Source: JADJSS01 sp964490845 (GTDB taxonomy: Bacteria > Bacteroidota > Bacteroidia > Chitinophagales > JADIYW01). From it: 64,000 nt of DNA. The notes beneath the pieces were generated by a model, which saw only the letters and a program-made list of their open reading frames with translations, was not told where the DNA came from and made no database searches. This document shows, piece after piece, positions 62,439 through 64,000 of this stretch. Made by a program: the position numbers and the translations under genes. Location of the stretch: the NCBI GenBank assembly GCA_964490845.1, contig CAZBED010000009.1, positions 1-64,000 of the forward strand. The letters are read 5' to 3'. Each line of letters opens with the position of its first letter. Positions within the stretch are counted from its first letter, which is position 1.

Positions 62439-63404
62439 ATGAAAAATATCGCTGTATTTACTTCCGGTGGAGATTCACCCGGCATGAATGCCTGCATACG
62501 TGCAGTGGTACGTGCCGGCATACAAAAGGGATTAACTGTTTTCGGGATTCAGAAAGGTTATGAAGGTATGATAGACGGAGCCTTCATTGAAATGGATTCC
62601 CGTTCAGTAGGCAATATTATCCATCGCGGCGGCACCATCCTGAAATCAGCCAGAAGTAAACGTTTTACCACACCTGAAGGAAGGAAATCCGCATTTGAGC
62701 AATTGTCAAGGTATCAAATAGATGGCATTGTCGCTATTGGAGGCGACGGTACTTTCAAAGGAGCACAGGAATTTACTAAAGAATATGCCATTCCCTTTGT
62801 CGGTTTGCCCGGAACCATAGACAATGATTTATATGGCACTGATTTTACTATCGGTTATGATACAGCTGTCAACACCGCTGTAGAAGCCATAGATAAAGTT
62901 AGGGATACGGCTACTTCGCACGGTCGTTTGTTTTTCATAGAAGTTATGGGCAGGGATGTCGGATATATTGCATTAGCCAGTGGTATAGCGGGCGGAGCCG
63001 AGGATATTTTTATTCCGGAAACACATACAGATTTAAAAGCTGTTTCCGATAAGTTAAAAAGTTGTACCCATAAAGAGTCATATATTATTGTTGTTTCAGA
63101 AGGAGATGATGCTGGCAGCGTAAAAGATATTGCCGCCACCTTTAAAGTCATGCACCCGGAATACGATATCAAATACCTGGTATTGGGACATTTATTGCGG
63201 GGAGGAAATCCATCTGCTAACGACCGGATTTTGGCCAGCCGCTTGGGTATAGAAGCTGTTGATGCATTGCTGACTGGAAATCATAATGTTATGATAGGCT
63301 GGAAGAACAATCAGTTTTCCTATATTCCTTTACAGCAGGCGGTCAAGCATCATATTGAATTAGACCCTAAATTATCAGAAATTCTTCAACTGTTGTCATA
63401 TTAA
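62439..63404 (+). CDS. pfkA: 6-phosphofructokinase
   Basis: About 321 residues from MKNIAVFTSGGDSPGMNAC at 62439; an upstream in-frame ATG at 62379 adds a non-homologous tail. The ATP-binding glycine in VAIGGDGTFKGAQ (where PPi-dependent forms have Asp) indicates an ATP-dependent enzyme. The fructose-6-phosphate site is PGTIDNDLYGTDFTIGYDTA. A TAATTTTG box lies at 62417-62424, leaving a very short leader. Confidence 0.96.
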   Translation: MKNIAVFTSGGDSPGMNACIRAVVRAGIQKGLTVFGIQKGYEGMIDGAFIEMDSRSVGNIIHRGGTILKSARSKRFTTPEGRKSAFEQLSRYQIDGIVAIGGDGTFKGAQEFTKEYAIPFVGLPGTIDNDLYGTDFTIGYDTAVNTAVEAIDKVRDTATSHGRLFFIEVMGRDVGYIALASGIAGGAEDIFIPETHTDLKAVSDKLKSCTHKESYIIVVSEGDDAGSVKDIAATFKVMHPEYDIKYLVLGHLLRGGNPSANDRILASRLGIEAVDALLTGNHNVMIGWKNNQFSYIPLQQAVKHHIELDPKLSEILQLLSY

Positions 63405-63535
63405 TTGAATAGTTGGAAAGTGTCTGTTGTTTTATTTATGAGAAAGGGAAAGGTATGAATAGCCCGAAAGCGTTAAGAAATTACTATTATTCATTCACAG
63501 CCAATAGCTGCATTTTATTAAAAACGCAATTTTGT

Positions 63536-63543
63536 TAGTTTTG
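63536..63543 (+). promoter_or_regulatory. -7 promoter element of ilvB
   Basis: TAGTTTTG matches TAnnTTTG exactly and is 16 bases before the ATG. The 130 bases before it show no attenuator-like hairpin or leader peptide. Confidence 0.45.
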
Positions 63544-63559
63544 TACAGCAAGCAGTATA

Positions 63560-64000
63560 ATGTCTGAATCAACAAAAACTCAAATTTCCGGTGCGGAAGC
63601 CGTCATCAAGTCATTGATTGCGGAAGGCATAGATGTCATATTTGGCTATCCAGGTGGAGCTATTATGCCCATTTATGACGCATTGTGGTACTATCAGGAT
63701 AAAATCAACCACGTTTTGGTTCGCCACGAACAAGGCGCTACCCACGCTGCTGAAGGCTGGGCAAGAGTAAAAGGCAAAGCGGCAGTATGTTTCGCCACTT
63801 CCGGTCCGGGTGCAACGAACCTGATTACGGGTATCGCGGATGCCATTATGGACAGTACACCTATGGTTTGTATTACAGGGCAGGTACCCATGCATTTATT
63901 GGGTACGGACGCATTTCAGGAAACAGATGTAGTGGGTATTACGATGCCGATTACGAAATGGAACTATCAGGTGACCAGAGCTGCCGAAATTCCGGAAGTG
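63560..64000 (+). CDS. ilvB: Acetolactate synthase large subunit (partial)
   Basis: The first 147 codons of a ThDP-dependent enzyme that runs off the right edge. The N-terminus reads MSESTKTQISGAEAVIKSLI, then FGYPGGAIMPIYDAL, the catalytic Glu in RHEQGATHAAEGWAR, and CFATSGPGATNLITGIADA, the acetolactate synthase alpha-domain motifs; LGTDAFQETDVVGIT follows, typical of IlvB/IlvI. It makes acetolactate from pyruvate, the first shared step of Val and Ile synthesis. Confidence 0.95.
   Translation, partial: MSESTKTQISGAEAVIKSLIAEGIDVIFGYPGGAIMPIYDALWYYQDKINHVLVRHEQGATHAAEGWARVKGKAAVCFATSGPGATNLITGIADAIMDSTPMVCITGQVPMHLLGTDAFQETDVVGITMPITKWNYQVTRAAEIPEV

Noticed and set aside
1..64000. CRISPR array, prophage, toxin-antitoxin or restriction genes
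   Set aside because: No regularly spaced direct repeats, phage structural genes, small paired toxin genes or methyltransferase-nuclease pairs were found on reading both strands.

Overview
The window looks like a chromosomal segment of a free-living member of the Bacteroidota, probably of the Chitinophagia/Saprospiria side (inference; no rRNA is present to place it). The evidence is: three secreted proteins ending in type IX secretion (T9SS) sorting domains; many lipoproteins with a Cys lipobox followed by polar residues; promoters with the Bacteroidota -7 element TAnnTTTG; few Shine-Dalgarno sequences; GC content in the low 40s; and family-typical versions of AlaS, TopA, dihydroorotase and FucP-type transporters. 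Gene density is high and almost everything is core metabolism or ordinary envelope genes. I see no prophage, complete insertion sequence, CRISPR array, restriction system or conjugative module; the only mobile-DNA trace is at the extreme left edge.

Layout. 1-440: non-genic, with a possible transposase remnant and a palindromic repeat. 0.4-7.6 kb: EamA exporter, a membrane-anchored coiled-coil protein, a DEDD exonuclease with a fused double-ATPase peptide ABC protein, and dihydroorotase behind a sugar MFS transporter. 7.7-17.9 kb: an outer-membrane barrel protein, a lipoprotein/MerR/M23 peptidase operon divergent from alaS, gatB and a thioredoxin-like lipoprotein. 18-22.4 kb: an L,D-transpeptidase, pyrG and a THUMP-domain RNA methyltransferase. 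22.4-27.3 kb: a probable operon of an unknown alpha-helical protein, a CrtI/retinol-saturase-like oxidoreductase, an SDR, a rhomboid protease and threonine aldolase. 27.3-29.4 kb: an orphan cytochrome oxidase subunit III and a Fur/Zur-type regulator divergent from a MerC-family membrane protein, with a pair of matching operators between them. 29.4-35 kb: SirB1-like protein, topA, purB, ArsC-like protein. 35.4-41.7 kb: a gap with a likely structured small RNA and terminator, then DUF885, a DUF5995-like lipoprotein, gamma carbonic anhydrase, GT9 and rlmH. 41.7-46.8 kb: rplU-rpmA, PhoD-like phosphatase, M48 protease, flavin monooxygenase. 46.9-64 kb: branched-chain amino-acid genes ilvE, ilvD and the start of ilvB, interspersed with two tandem T9SS-secreted metallophosphoesterases, an alkylglycerol-monooxygenase-like hydroxylase, tRNA-Val, CreD, a VWA lipoprotein, a giant secreted YCF48/fibronectin-like protein and pfkA.

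The items most worth a second look are the bracketed divergent Fur/Zur-MerC promoter, the low-GC block and extra segment inside alaS, the candidate rod-shaped small RNA at about 35.5 kb, a 14-base FNR-like sequence present before two separate transcription units, the tandem secreted phosphatases followed at once by an ether-lipid-hydroxylase-like gene, and a C at the normally invariant U33 position of the tRNA-Val. No clearly new multi-gene system is evident; these are regulatory and evolutionary leads.
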